The notes: generated by a model not told the origin, from the sequence alone. Shown: positions 50,501 through 61,422, counted from the first letter of the stretch. The stretch is DNA of 64,000 nucleotides from Serpula lacrymans var. lacrymans S7.9 (GCF_000218685.1 NW_006763294.1:2056126-2120125); one strand, 5' to 3'. Program-made: numbers and translations.

Positions 50501-52523
50501 CCACAGTCTGGAGTCCACCCAGGTGATACATACATTCCCGACTTCACTCCCGCTGTTGAGCATCCTCCAGAGTCCGAATACGCCGTTCCACATCCTCACC
50601 ACACAGGAGCATCTCACGGTATACCTCCTGGCTCAGTTTTTGAGGATGCTCCTCGACACCGCCCGATCAGTGAAACTAGTGTGGTACCTATCCCAGTTCC
50701 TCATGTGCAAACTGGACCAGGTGACCTAGCCTTTGAAGATGCCTTGCGTGATCATCACCAGCGGCTCGATGATGCAGAAAAACAGCTCACAGAGGTTGCG
50801 CATCAGGCTTTGGAGAATGAAGATCGACGCGAGGACATGTTTCGTCAGAACGAAGACGAACGCGAACGTGTATTTTTGGGCAACGAGACCAGAAGAGAAC
50901 AAGAATCTCAGCAACGAGCCGATGAAATTTTCAGACATCTCGAGGAACGTGTCGCTGGCATCCCGCTTCCCCCATCCGGGCCTGCTGCTGCTGAGCCAGC
51001 TCCTTCTATCATCGAATCTCTTCATAGTGCTGCGCAAGATGCTGCCTCGCGACATGCTTCAGACATCCTCGATACTGTTAGACTGGAACGAGAAGAGTTG
51101 ATCAGAGAGAGAGAAGCGGCTGAAGCTGAGCGTCAACGCTACCAAGCTGAGATGGAGGCCGAACGAAGTCGGTTGGACGCAGAGCGTGAGGCCAGGATTC
51201 AAGCTCTAGAAGAAGAACTCGCCAAAGTCCGTGGAGAGTTGGAAAACGAGAAGCAGATGCGCGTTACAGAAGAAGCGGATATGATGAATCGGGAAAGACA
51301 AGAAGCACAGGACCGAGACGATGGGCTCCGGAATCAGCTATCAGATATTACTAATATCGTACAAGAGCAACGCGACACTTGCGATCGGGAAAATGAAGCA
51401 AGGCGAGCGAGATGGGAGGAGGATGACACTGACAAGAGGATGAAGAATGAGCTATTAGAAACTCTTCGTAGCCTGGCCTCTAAGCTTGTAGATGACGCCG
51501 ACAAAAAGAAGGAGGAGGAAGAACGAGCGGCTGCTGAAGGCAAACCTGGTGAGTCTATCCTATCGTTACTGTGTATGGTCAGCCTCTTATCAAGTAACAG
51601 GAATCGAAGAAGTAATGGAGGAACTTCGGAGACAGAGCGCAGAACAGAGAGAGCTCCTGATGAACTTGTCTGAAAGTAAGTGCACACCCATGGAAGATTA
51701 GATAAACCTCCTAATCGACTCCCCCAAGGCTGGCGATCCGATAGCAATAGGCAACACGAGGAGACGATTAATGCTGTAAGAGCTACCGCTCAGGAGCAAG
51801 TTCCTTTCAATGTGCAAGGAGTAGGTCGCTGTCATACAAACTGAATGGTATCACACTTAACCGTCCTTGTAGTATCTTGATGAATTTAGTAAAGCTCTGG
51901 CTTCGGAAGTGCGCATGTTACTTGGGGAAGTAGGCAAACTGCGCGAAGAAAGAAGGAATATGCAACAGTACGTCCCCTAGCCAGTCTCCTCAAATAGCAC
52001 CGTTAAATTTTTTTCGCTCACGTAGTGAGATTGGCTTCTTGTTGAGCATGAGGGCGAAATACGCCCCTGGAGGCGAATTCGATCCGGAATGGTTTGTTTC
52101 TTCCGACTAATTCCAGCGTACTATTTCTCAAATTCTGCCTTTTCAGGAAACCACCAGCGACGGGTCCCCCTGCTGATGCACCTCCTCCAGAACCCCCTGC
52201 TCCCCCCGAAGAGCCTGCACCCGCTAGACCGGCATGGCGCACGGTAACGCAACGAACACGAAAAATCAGGAAGAGACAGGAAGCTGCTCCACCTGCTCAG
52301 CCTCCGGCTCCTGATCCTAGGCAACAAGTCACTTCGTGGGCGACGTGGCATCGTAAGTGATGGTTGTGTATGGTCATTCGTATATGACGATGCTGATGAT
52401 TGGATTATAGCTGATCCTGCCCTGGCTCCTACGCCTCCATCCATCGAGGCTAATTTGATCGTTCCCGATAGAGGCAGTCCTGGTCTCTTTGGACCTAGGT
52501 CACCGCGCGATTCGTATCGGTAG
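41529..52523 (+). CDS. Giant PH-domain protein with tandem repeats and coiled coils
   Basis: One gene with about fifteen short introns, roughly 3,300 residues. The first third is Ser/Thr/Pro-rich and disordered (MTSYGSSETRSPYYG). A PH-like domain lies near 43095-43550 (IGLLWYLNVHSAPPFRWQRC, LLLSWIAPGGGRGVVTLDL, ESARERVRWVSAIWEALDR). Five 14-residue repeats follow at 44675-44884. The middle has helical segments (LINLRELLEQLREQTTALWD), then a Pro-rich region and an Arg/Asp repeat at 49538-50266. A long coiled coil runs at about 50730-51540 (EEELAKVRGELENEKQMR). The conserved C-terminal region reads LASEVRMLLGEVGKLREERR and MRAKYAPGGEFDPEWKPP, ending SPRDSYR. It may be a cortical or lipid-linked scaffold; the precise function is unknown. 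The start ATG at 41529 follows the RBX1 divergent promoter. Confidence 0.82.
44675..44884 (+). repeat. Five 14-residue (42-bp) Cys-containing coding repeats
   Basis: Within the PH-domain protein. Units read SDYSTAELCKTEAS, TEYVTAEKCASDVS, TDYITADVCKTEVS, SEYITAEVCKSEPS and TQFETASLCRTIPS. The consensus is S/T-x-Y-x-T-A-x-x-C-K-x-E-x-S, with one cysteine per unit in an otherwise cysteine-poor protein. Confidence 0.85.
48116..49537 (+). other. Proline-rich and CAG-repeat segment of the PH protein
   Basis: Low-complexity coding sequence with a CAG run (about 48548-48566) encoding glutamine, a short GAVPGAVPEAVPG repeat, duplicated SAYTGG units (48430-48470) and an RS/RD-rich stretch leading into the 81-bp repeats. 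Confidence 0.7.
49538..50266 (+). repeat. Nine exact-period 81-bp (27-residue) coding repeats
   Basis: Each unit encodes G/E-ERDTGHGRRPRGSRRDDE followed by SRYDPEDV or a near variant. The period is exactly 81 bp nine times (9 x 81 = 729), then a degenerate tenth copy begins at 50267. The repeats are strongly zwitterionic (Arg, Asp, Glu) with one His-Gly pair each. Long open frames on the opposite strand here are a side effect of the periodicity. Confidence 0.95.
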
Positions 52524-53009
52524 AAGATTTCGCTTTGGCTGTCACGACTTTTTTTTGATGTTACACTCGTTTTGATCTATGCATTTATATCTACTGAATT
52601 ATGCACTGGAGTATGATACCATGACTTTCTCTTTCTCTCTCACTTTTCACATTGACTGCTTGCTTTCTGACGTTGCTCTTTTTCTTATGATCAATTTATG
52701 ATTTTATCTTATCGCCTGAAATATGTTTAACCTTATCTTACAACCCGTAACGACCTGTTCATGAACACTTGTTTGAATTGCATTTGTTTTTTTTGCTCTT
52801 ACATGATGCGATAACTAATGTCAGACTGAGGAATTTTCCAGTGCAGTGGTCACAAAACCGAAGCAGATTGAGCGGACAGGATGTACAGGGTGAAACGAAA
52901 TGCATTTATGGTAATGCATGATCACTGAAGATGCTATCATTATGTAGCCATTGGCCACAAGTGACGCAGCGAGCGATGAAATCTATATTAAATGCGTATG
53001 TCTCGGTGG
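52524..53009. other. 3' flank of the PH gene with a short dispersed repeat
   Basis: Mostly AT-rich 3' flank. 52853-52900 (tgcagtggtcacaaaaccga onward) resembles 63181-63230 in the transposon-rich end of the window, suggesting a small transposon-derived insert. Confidence 0.45.
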
Positions 53010-53500
53010 CTAGCTGCGCGGCTCCACTGCTGCAGTCTCCTCTAGTAAACGCTTTAGCTTGAGTGCCAGTCCGTCAGTGAGTTGAGTTGGGCCATCGACG
53101 GTGCATAAACGGTAAGAGGGCATGGCTTGGTACATTTCGGGTTGGATCTAGGAGAGCGTTTAACGAGAGGGGAGGAGTGTGTTGCTTCGAGAAACATTAC
53201 CTTGCTGTCCTCCACCAAGAGAGAAGCCAAGATGTCATCCGGGTCGCCGACGCGTCCGAGTGCTGGGACGTTCCTTTCGTCTTTCATCACCACGAAAAAA
53301 AATGATGAGGGTTGTTAGCCCCCATAACAATCACAATGCGAAGAGAGGAAAGTGTTGGGGGAGAACTTACCGTGGATGTGCATCCAGCCGATTTGGAGCT
53401 GCAAGGCTCCGTTGATCTGGATGTCGTCTGCTCCCTCCCGCAAGCCGGTCTGGATAGCCCGATGGAGCACCGCGCGGAATTTTGCTGTGATATTTGTGGG
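53010..53500 (-). pseudogene. 3' part of a conserved hypothetical fungal gene, 5' end missing
   Basis: Three exons join cleanly: KFRAVLHRAIQTGLREGADD with INGALQLQIGWMHIH, then DERNVPALGRVGDPDDILAS with LLVEDSK, then IQPEMYQAMPSYRLCTVDG with TQLTDGLALKLKRLL, ending at the stop 53010-53012. The text is well conserved in character and I recall similar uncharacterised fungal proteins, but no function. Upstream of the first visible exon the sequence becomes the inverted repeat copy B, and no 5' exons or start codon can be found there. The gene is probably truncated; unseen distant exons are the alternative. Confidence 0.6.
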
Positions 53501-54950
53501 GCATGAAAAAAAGTGCATGGAAGTCGAGCAGAGATTAGAATGCAAGTCTAAGTCAGCCATATACAAAGCATGACAATATCCATTTTCCAGGAGAAGTATT
53601 CCATTAGTCAGTCAATAGTCACAGAACTACACCATCATGAGATAGCACACTAACTTATGGTGAATGGGTGATAACTTAGCTCGACAGCACTGTTTCAGGG
53701 AGATACATTAGCCCCCGATAAATCGCGCTGTCCACCCCTGCCATGATAAAGTGCTAAACAGTAAAGCGTCAGTAGAGAGCTTCTCAATTCCACGATGTGC
53801 TGGTTAAGGCTAAAACCTAGTACGTGCATCAAAGTTTTAGGGTGTGTGGAATTGATAGGTTGAACGAATCTTACCCCGTTCAAACTTGACTTCAAATCTG
53901 GAATGCTGTCGATACAGGCTATACGTTTATGCGAGGCTGCGCTGATGAATCAAGACGCGTCATGATCCCAGCTAGCGGCACAAGCACAGGTACACCAAGC
54001 TGACGTCTCGGTGTATTGCGACAATTGCTTTCGTCCATTGACAGCTGATATCGCTGACACTGGAATCAGATATTTCCATGCGCAATTAACGGTAGGGGAG
54101 TAACCGAAGTGAAATACACGTTGCTTGGGCGCTAAGGAGATGACCACGAACCGTCATCAGTGATAGTGTCCATCATGATAATGAGAATCTTCCCCTGATT
54201 TGGAAGGAGAGATACTTACAATCGTGACTCATGCGATGTGAGGGTGAAGGGCAAAATATTCCCTACAGTAACCGTGATTTGACACGTCCGAGTCATACCT
54301 TCCCGCAGACCCCTGACTGGCTACGATGCTATTTGTTCACTGAGGGCCTCTGTAAACGAATCAGTGTTCTATGACTATGGGTTGATGTAATGAATGCTCG
54401 ACTATTTCAGTCCATCGAGTCGATTGAGATGTCTGATGATGGTGACGTTATACGAGGGATTTGCTCTGATATGTATACCAGGCCACTTGTTCAAAAGCTG
54501 TGTGCCGCTCCATTGATTTACAGGTGACCGGTGAAAAGTTCAAGGTTATTTTTTTGGTAGCACGACCCAAGCACTACTCGGTTGATAATTTATCTTCTGG
54601 GTTTGAAGTGCACTGGCCATTGAAAGCGAGTATTCAGACTGTCATTCAAGCATGGACCCCAGGAGAATGATTGGTGTAGGGTGTACTGGATTACTTGCAC
54701 CGAGTCCGAACACAGGATGTTCAAGTTGCCCATATGTAGACATCGTGAACATTCTCACGGCAATTTACTGGACGTTTATGGGTGCTTATGGGCGCTTATG
54801 TACGAGACATGTGTAGTACACGAGCTTGTTAGAAGTTTGATTTGATAGACTGTCATATCATAGCATTGCCAGCGCCATTGAAGACGGTCAGACCCTCTGG
54901 AACTTGAAACACCCTCAGCCCTTACAGCCCTCACCAGCTACAGATTAAAG

Positions 54951-56029
54951 ATGGGTTCAGGTCGTTTTTCTCTTATTCTCCATAACATCTACTCGACTCT
55001 TTTTCGACCACCAATGTCTCGTCCAAAAGACATCGTAGGCCTATTCCAGCCCGGACTTTTTGGGCCAGTGGGACCTGAGTCATGGGGATCCATTCTTCTC
55101 CTGGTCGACGAAACTTCACGATGCTACATCGACCGTATTGTGTTCTGTAAATGCAAAAAAGACAAGAAACATGAGTTCTTGTTGATTCACGTTCGTCGTC
55201 ACACCATCACAGGCGCTCAAAAAGCGTTTATAGTCGTCGACCGCGCACCTCGCGCACCGGAAGGCAACAATGCATCTGTTCAGTCACCACCTGCCTCGGG
55301 CATTGCATCTCCTTCGGTTTCTGATACTACTGCCGATGACCGCGTATCTTCACCAAAGAAGACGATAAAACGGAGTTGACTAAACCGTATAAACCATACA
55401 GGGAGCTCTGTACCCTTACATTCTCCGAGTCTTGTCCCTCCAATATCACCGGAAATTATTTATCGCCTTCTGTTCGGCAGCTATGCATCCTGTTGAAAGT
55501 CATCAACAAACACGCCCCGCTCTACAATCTTTATGAGCACCAATGCTACTGGTTTGCCAATACCGTGTTCGACATGTTGAAGAAACTATTTCCAAATGCA
55601 GAGGAGAAGTGTAGTTCACACGACATACGCGGCAACTATCACGGGTTGAAATTCGACCATCGTAACAGTATAGAGACGATAACTGAAGAATATAACACGT
55701 CATGGCGCGAGGCGTGTGACAGGTGAGGGAGGAACAGAGAAAACAAGAAGAAACTCGACGTAAAGTGAGTAACTCTCGCTGGGAGAGACGAAGGTAATGC
55801 GGAACGAGAGCAACTCAAGGCTGAAAGTGCACGCCAACGAGAGCAACTCGAGGCTGAAAGTGCACGCCAACGAGAGCAACTCGAGGCTGAAAGTGCACGC
55901 CAACGAGAGCAACTCAAGGCTGAAAGTGCGCGCCGCGACGCTGAAAGACTGGCTGAAATAGCCCAGCTCAAAGCCAGACTACGTGAATACGAAGACTGTC
56001 AGCCTGACAATGCGGCGGCCCCGGCCTGA
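54951..56029 (+). pseudogene. Decayed copy B of the CYWFA unknown gene
   Basis: It begins MGSGRFSLILHNIYSTLFRP like copy A and keeps PLYNLYEHQCYWFANTVFD. Relative to copy A there is a 1-base deletion near 55345-55375 that ends the frame at 55377-55379, and a second 1-base loss at about 55723 (gacaggtgagg against gacagggtgagg). About 110 bp covering the 3' part of the intron and the start of exon 2 is missing after 55775. The C-terminal coil has expanded by tandem repeats. The second loss creates a possible GT splice donor, so a spliced product is conceivable, but the first frameshift makes a full-length protein unlikely. Confidence 0.8.
55804..55935 (+). repeat. Four 33-bp tandem repeats (11-residue coil unit)
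   Basis: Units start at 55804, 55837, 55870 and 55903 and encode REQLxAESARQ-type text; units differ mainly at one base (tcaagg against tcgagg). Copy A has one such unit. An 11-residue period suits a coiled coil. Confidence 0.9.
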
Positions 56030-56699
56030 AGAAGGGATGTCAAGTTTGTTCGTGAGTCCATTTGAGCATTACTACTTTCAAAACTAACAAGGATCTGTAT
56101 CACAGTCGTAGCCAGGAAGACAGCAAAGCTGTCAAACATGCCATATCTTTCCTATTATTTATTTTCACAGAGCGGAATCTATGACTCGTCATCGTTAACA
56201 TGTCCATGTATATTTTAGTACACTGTTTCAGGTGTAGGTACCGTGCCAGGCCTCTAGTGTAGTTAAATCATCGCGACGGTTCGAAAGCGGGTAGTTTGAT
56301 AGTGCCACTTAGACTCCCATGCTGCTATGTTATAACGATCCCCAGATAGTTGCCAAATGTTTATGGAGGATGTCGCTGCGAATAATGACAAAGAAATCTA
56401 TAATCATGATTCCGACGGCCTCACCGTGGTCCGTAATAACCGTTTCCCGAGTCCTGTGGAAGATCTTGCGACTCTCTTCTTCCATCCTCGTGAGCATCGC
56501 AGGCTTCGCTGCCAAAAATTCCATGGTTATATCGTAAAATGCATTCTATGACAAGGCCCATATGATGCCTCGTGATCTCCATCCGAACATACACCGTGAT
56601 CATCCAGCACTTGTGATCTCTTTTTACCTGCCAGCTATATAAATGGAGGTGGAAGGAGCGGCAGCGTTCTCGAGGGTCTCTCATCTGCTCTCTTCTGAA

Positions 56700-57705
56700 A
56701 TGCTCAACGTCGCCCTTTTTCTTCTGGGCTTGGTGTTCAGCAGCGACGTGCTCGCGTCCTCTTCTTCGTCCGGATCAGCGCCCAACATTGTCGATGTCGG
56801 CTATGCGAGCTATCTGGGAAACCAGTCGTATCCCAACACGGTAGCCTACCTGGGCATTCCCTATGCCGAGCCTCCCCTGGCCGAATTACGATGGCGCGCA
56901 CCGCTGCCTCTGAACACGACTCGCATCTCCCAAGAATCAAACAGACAGGTCATCAATGCCACCACGTACCCCATGTTCTGTGTCCAAGGTTCCATCGGAG
57001 GTATGTCCTGACGCGCCGCGTTCCCGTGTGTGTGGTTCTTGACCGGTGGCAGGTGGGGATCACGGAGGAGCTGGCTCGGAAGATTGTCTCAAAGTGAATA
57101 TCTACGCACCTGCTGGAGCGAAGGAAGGAGATAACCGTGCGTGCGTCCTTGCCGTTCGCTTTGTCTCCGATGCTTAATCCAGAGGGCATACCGTAGTGCC
57201 TGTCCTGCTTTATATACATGGTGGAGGTACGTTGTATTGCTCGCATCGATGAGGCAGGTTTAATGATGTATACATTGAACTAAGGCTACGTCTACGGAAA
57301 CCCACGCAATTGGCCATTTGACCCCTGGATCAACCAGAGTCCAAACATTGTCATCGTGTCCGTCTACTACCGCCTCGACTCCTTCGGCTTCCTGTCCCAC
57401 CCCGACTTTGTGGACGCCTCCATAGGCGACTTCAACGGCCAGAGTGCTGGAGGGAGTTCTGTGGAACTGCACATGGTGGCTCATGAAGACGAAGGATTGT
57501 TCTCTGGTGCCATCGCACAGTGCGTGTTTAGGGGACCCGTGTCCACCCCCAAAGAACAACTGGTAAGCTGACAGCGCTCTTCCAAAAACAGTACACAGGA
57601 ATCCTCATTGAGCATGCAAATATTAGCCCCTTTTTGATTTCTATTCCTCCTATGCAGGCTGTGGGGACGGGACAACCGCAGCGCAGATGACCTGTTTGAG
57701 GAATG
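56700..57705 (+). pseudogene. Truncated copy B of the carboxylesterase
   Basis: It begins with the same signal peptide (MLNVALFLLGLVFSSDVLAS) and includes the type-B signatures and GQSAGGSS. Thirty residues just before GQSAGG, including the AFGGDPDHVTIN segment, are deleted in frame. The coding sequence breaks off after QMTCLRNV, so the histidine region and the C-terminal half are absent. The TATA box tatataaa (56636-56643) is intact, so transcription could persist. An inactive protein is expected. Confidence 0.85.
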
Positions 57706-57783
57706 TGAGCCGAGAGAGTCATAGATACTCTTGCACATATGGGCATATCAACATCTATGAATGCAATTCACACCACTATTTGA

Positions 57784-59010
57784 TTGCTATCAATGGAGTC
57801 TCATCAAGCCCTTCAAGATCTTGGCCAAACCCTTTTTGCATCGTACACATATGACAATTTTGACGTCGATCTCAAAACCAGAGCTTCCACTAGTGAACTT
57901 TCTACAGACAGTCTGAAGCACCTCACGTCTGGCCTGTTATTTCCGCTGCAACATGGGGTTTCTCAGGTCGACCTCAAGTGCTCACATGCCCTTTGGAAAT
58001 AGTGGCACATTAACCCACAGCTTCGTACCAAAGACCTTCCACCCAAGAAAACATTCAAAGATTTACTAACCCTCCATTCACAACCAACAGACATAGCTGG
58101 ACTTAGCCCACGACAACAGTTCATCGCATGGAAGTTCCTGAGCGACCTCTTGTACTTCGGAGCATTGTATTTTTCAGGTTTCAAATCTCAGCTTGAAGAG
58201 CCTTCTGTTATAGAACAAATTCCTCTCATCAAAACACCTGTCATTGCTGCCCGAGTAATGGATGTGAATAACTCAACCGTTTCAGGTAACATCCATGCCG
58301 TATCCGAGCATGTAGTCCTATTCCATGGGGATTTGGGCATAGGAGAGCGGCTGCAGGCCATTTAGGAGCGAAGGGCAATTGAGGAGACACCCTAGAACTG
58401 TTTTCAACACCTCATTTTTGTACCAGGTCTCTTCCATCTTCAAATGACTTGTGCTGATGCATTATGGCGCACATTCCTGCAATCGGCAACAGCAAGACAA
58501 GATGAAATGAGCTTGATGCACAATGTGTCCAAGTTGCGGCCTAGAGAGACAGGTATATATGGCAGTAAGCCAGGGTTTAGGCATATACATCAGCTGGTCA
58601 ATCACGCTGGAATATGCCACCATCTTGATTGCTGGAGAGTTGAGGTGAAGACTCATAATTCAGCTCATTCTACTCTTGCCCTATTTGCGGCTTCAGCACC
58701 ATTGTTTGATGAACTCAAGGCTATAGCTGCCTATCTAGCCAAGGCTTGTATTGCCAATCACAAGCTCACCTGACTATGCCAGCATCCTCCAGCATTTTGA
58801 GACCAATAATATGAAAATGGGCTACTACTCAATAAATACTTGCTACTCTATGATGAACTGTTGTATGCAATGAACAAGGGGGACATTGCACGCGTTGAAA
58901 CATGCATTGTGTATTGGATACCCATTTTTAGGGCGACGGGAAAGCACAAGTACACTATGCATATGACCAATTTTTTGGTGGCTGTTCATTTTTCATACCT
59001 GACGGTTTAA
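57784..59010 (+). pseudogene. DUF6589-like relic (transposon-associated family)
   Basis: A single frame of about 408 codons carries LSPRQQFIAWKFLSDLLYFG, VVLFHGDLGIGERLQAI, FQHLIFVPGLFHLQMTCADA, GSKPGFRHIHQLVNHAGICH and the terminal GKHKYTMHMTNFL. These match my recollection of DUF6589 proteins, which are expanded in Agaricomycetes and often lie among mobile elements. In-frame stops at 58000-58002, 58363-58365, 58393-58395 and 58771-58773 and others after it break it, but no frameshift is needed to read the whole length. Its enzymatic role, if any, is not known to me. Confidence 0.7.
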
Positions 59011-59103
59011 AGTAAGTGCAGCGGTTTTCTTTGATTGATGCAAGCTAAAGCTATCCCTGTCATGTCCATACTGGAAGACAGAACTCCAGCAGTTCTGAAG
59101 GAG

Positions 59104-59210
59104 TTATGCTCTGGACCCAGAACCCCAGAACTGTCGGTATACTCAGGATTACGTTCCCCGGACCCAAAACCCTCAAACCATTGGTATGCTCGGGATTACT
59201 TTCCTCGTGG
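59104..59210. repeat. Degenerate two-copy tandem repeat of about 50 bp
   Basis: ctggacccagaaccccagaa ... tatactcaggattacgttcc is followed by cggacccaaaaccctcaaac ... tatgctcgggattactttcc, two alignable halves. Non-coding. Confidence 0.45.
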
Positions 59211-59334
59211 TCTGCCAATAGGCATAACTCTACGCTCCATTCCCACATGGTACTCCGGTTGACCGCTCCAATACTCCTGCACCAGACTTCTAGTCTGCCA
59301 CACATTTCTCCTCGCACGTTCTAGTATTCCTCAT

Positions 59335-59700
59335 GGACTCTGTAGTTAGATCTTATGATACACTCCTTGCGCATACATTCTTGCTAAATAATTGTCTGCA
59401 TGGAACTCTGTACCTACATTATGAGTTACTCCTTACAAGCTCCTGCTCCCCCAACAGTATATAAGCTGTAACTCCTGTACTCCATTGCTTTCTTACCAGT
59501 CCTTTTTTAAGTCCTTTCCAATCCTTCTCTGAAGTATCTTTACTCTGCTCCCTTTCTTCCTCTACTTTTCCTCCGTCCACTTCCAACTTCCAACAAGTTA
59601 GGGACCAAGGTCTGTGGAAGGGTCTAGCACACAAGCTAAGCCAATTCCCCATCTTGTCCTCTGTACTCTGTTACTCCGTCCTTATACTTTGCAGCTCTGT
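59335..59700 (+). repeat. Possible solo LTR
   Basis: It contains a TATA-like gtatataagc at about 59457-59466 followed by a pyrimidine-rich tract, as in fungal LTR U3-R-U5 regions. A short frame starting near 59717 (MVLTIPGKQFGTIHLL) could be the first codons of a gag protein. Exact ends and a partner LTR are not visible, so this is tentative. Confidence 0.3.
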
Positions 59701-60359
59701 TACTCCAAAGAGGCCATGGTTCTGACAATCCCAGGCAAGCAGTTTGGTACCATACACTTGTTAACCCTACAGGAAAGCCAGGTAAATTCCGTGGTGTTGA
59801 CTGGTGTATAGAATTATTCAACTTGTTCATCAAGGCTCAGATTTTACAATTTATCTTGTCTCACTTGATGAGCTCTCACCCATAGGTCATTAATGGAGGT
59901 GATGATCCCAATAGAACAGTGTCGAAGATGAGAACTGTTGTTAGAAAAAAACACACACAAAAACAAACTAACACACAATCCTCCCAGATTCCACGGAACT
60001 TGTGTATGGGCTTTGCCTCCTAGAACAGTGGAGTGGTCTGGTTGTTCGTTGGGTGGTATGTATGACGATCTTTCAAAGTAAAACCCAGAGATGTATGGGT
60101 GTGGGTTTTGAGGAGGAGGGATAGTTGGATGATAAAAGATAGGGGCTTTGTGATGAGTATGAACAAGCACTACCTTGCTGATTGTAGCACAAGGTAGGTT
60201 TGAAAACAACAAGATGACAAGGTGACGAGGTTCCCAGTGATAGCAGGTTCCTGACGCACAAACTGTAGTGCTCAGAAAAACTCTAATCAAAAGGGATGGC
60301 AGTGACTTTCAAAAATAACAAGTGATGATGACAGCAGATAGCAGTGGTAGCAGTGAGAA

Positions 60360-60757
60360 GTATTGTGACCACACTGGATCACAAGTAGTAGTGAGTAGTG
60401 AACTTGAGATTAGAGAAGAAGTCTGGATTCGAGTTCTTGTTGTTTTTACAAGGTAAAATACAGGGGTTTATATAGTAAAAGAAAAGTAGGCTATGCACAG
60501 TATAGCTGTGCAAAAAGAATGAGAAAGAACATGAAGGAAGGAATGTACACTGACAAATCCTGCGTAGGTAGCACAGGATAAGATTGTCAAAAAAAGGAAA
60601 AGAAAGGGATAGAACAATGAATGCTGTGAGTAATGTCACAGGTTTGTACAGCCATAAAGTAAAGTCCAATAGCAAAAAGAGAGCAGGAAAATCATGATGT
60701 CATAGGAAGATGCAGTAAAAAAAGGGCAAGGCAAAACACTATCAGTATCAACACAGT
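60360..60757 (-). repeat. Possible LTR or leader of an LTR element, minus strand
   Basis: Read on the minus strand it starts tgttgatactgatagtgttt, contains tatataaacccctg near 60470 and is followed by a long region with few stops (59844-60290). The TG start and TATA context suggest an LTR. No second copy or coding region confirms it. Confidence 0.28.
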
Positions 60758-60884
60758 TCCTTTATTGTCAGTCAGGCATTCTAAAAAATATGTGTCCATA
60801 AAAATGATTCAAAAATCAAAAATAATTGCACTGCAAATGAATGTTCTGCTGAAAAAAAAGAAACTGGAGCCACCAGTCCACCAC

Positions 60885-61376
60885 CTAGTCCAAATCCAAC
60901 AGTTCCATGGCCTTACCAATGGACTGGTTGTGTTGGACCACCTGGTCAAATGAGGGAGGGAGAGGAGTAGTCCCAATTTGGAACAAGTGAGTCCCAGGCA
61001 GTGTGTGGTAGGTGTAGCTGTAGCGAAGACAATGGACAAAAGATAAGTGTACCCAAGTGAATGGGACAGCGATGAACATGGGCGACGCAAGGGGATAAAC
61101 CTTCTCCAGCTCAAAAACTACCCACCCACACTCTAACCAGGCAAGATGAGTGACCGATGTTTTGATAGTATATAATAGTAGATCGACGTCATAAAGATGG
61201 ACCTGTTGCCCTATTTGAACCGGCCACCGGGGCTTTGCTGATATCAGCAGTGGCACATGGTAGTTATCACAACACAATGGGATCCGCACCTGTGTACAGT
61301 GATTCTGGACCTTCTGGGCATGCAACCAATCAGTATGCTTTCCAAGTATGCCTTGGTAGCTTAGTTGGTAAAGCAC
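60885..61376 (-). other. Open frame of unknown origin (163 codons)
   Basis: Contains text such as VTHLAWLECGWVVFELEKVY and AVPFTWVHLSFVHCLRY, which looks protein-like, but I do not recognise it. It runs into the tRNA-like sequence, which argues for a transposon fragment rather than a host gene. Confidence 0.25.
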
Positions 61377-61422
61377 CAGACCATGAAAGCTGGAGTCCCA
61401 GGTTCAAGCCCTGGCCAATGCA
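61350..61422 (+). tRNA. tRNA-like sequence (tRNA pseudogene or SINE head)
   Basis: Exactly 73 nt with acceptor GCCTTGG/CCAATGC (one C:T mismatch), a perfect D stem GCTT/AAGC, a perfect T arm CCAGG-TTCAAGC-CCTGG, A box tagcttagttgg and B box ggttcaagccc, and a tttt terminator at 61425-61428. The anticodon arm is damaged: only CCAG/CTGG pairs, leaving a 10-nt loop ACCATGAAAG, so no anticodon can be assigned. Probably not a working tRNA. Confidence 0.5.

Larger units (their letters stand above)
53488..57705 (+). repeat. Inverted duplication, copy B (about 4.2 kb)
   Basis: Reverse-complement copy of 29455-33762, about 19.7 kb from it. It carries a decayed unknown gene (54951-56029) and a truncated esterase (56700-57705) on the plus strand. 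The left boundary falls at the 3' splice site of the hypothetical gene at 53010-53500; the right boundary falls inside the esterase, just before a DUF6589 relic. Confidence 0.9.

Noticed and set aside
60885..61376. Minus-strand 163-codon frame as a host gene
   Set aside because: No recognised domain, no intron structure, and it overlaps the tRNA-like sequence in a transposon-rich stretch; listed only as an unknown frame.
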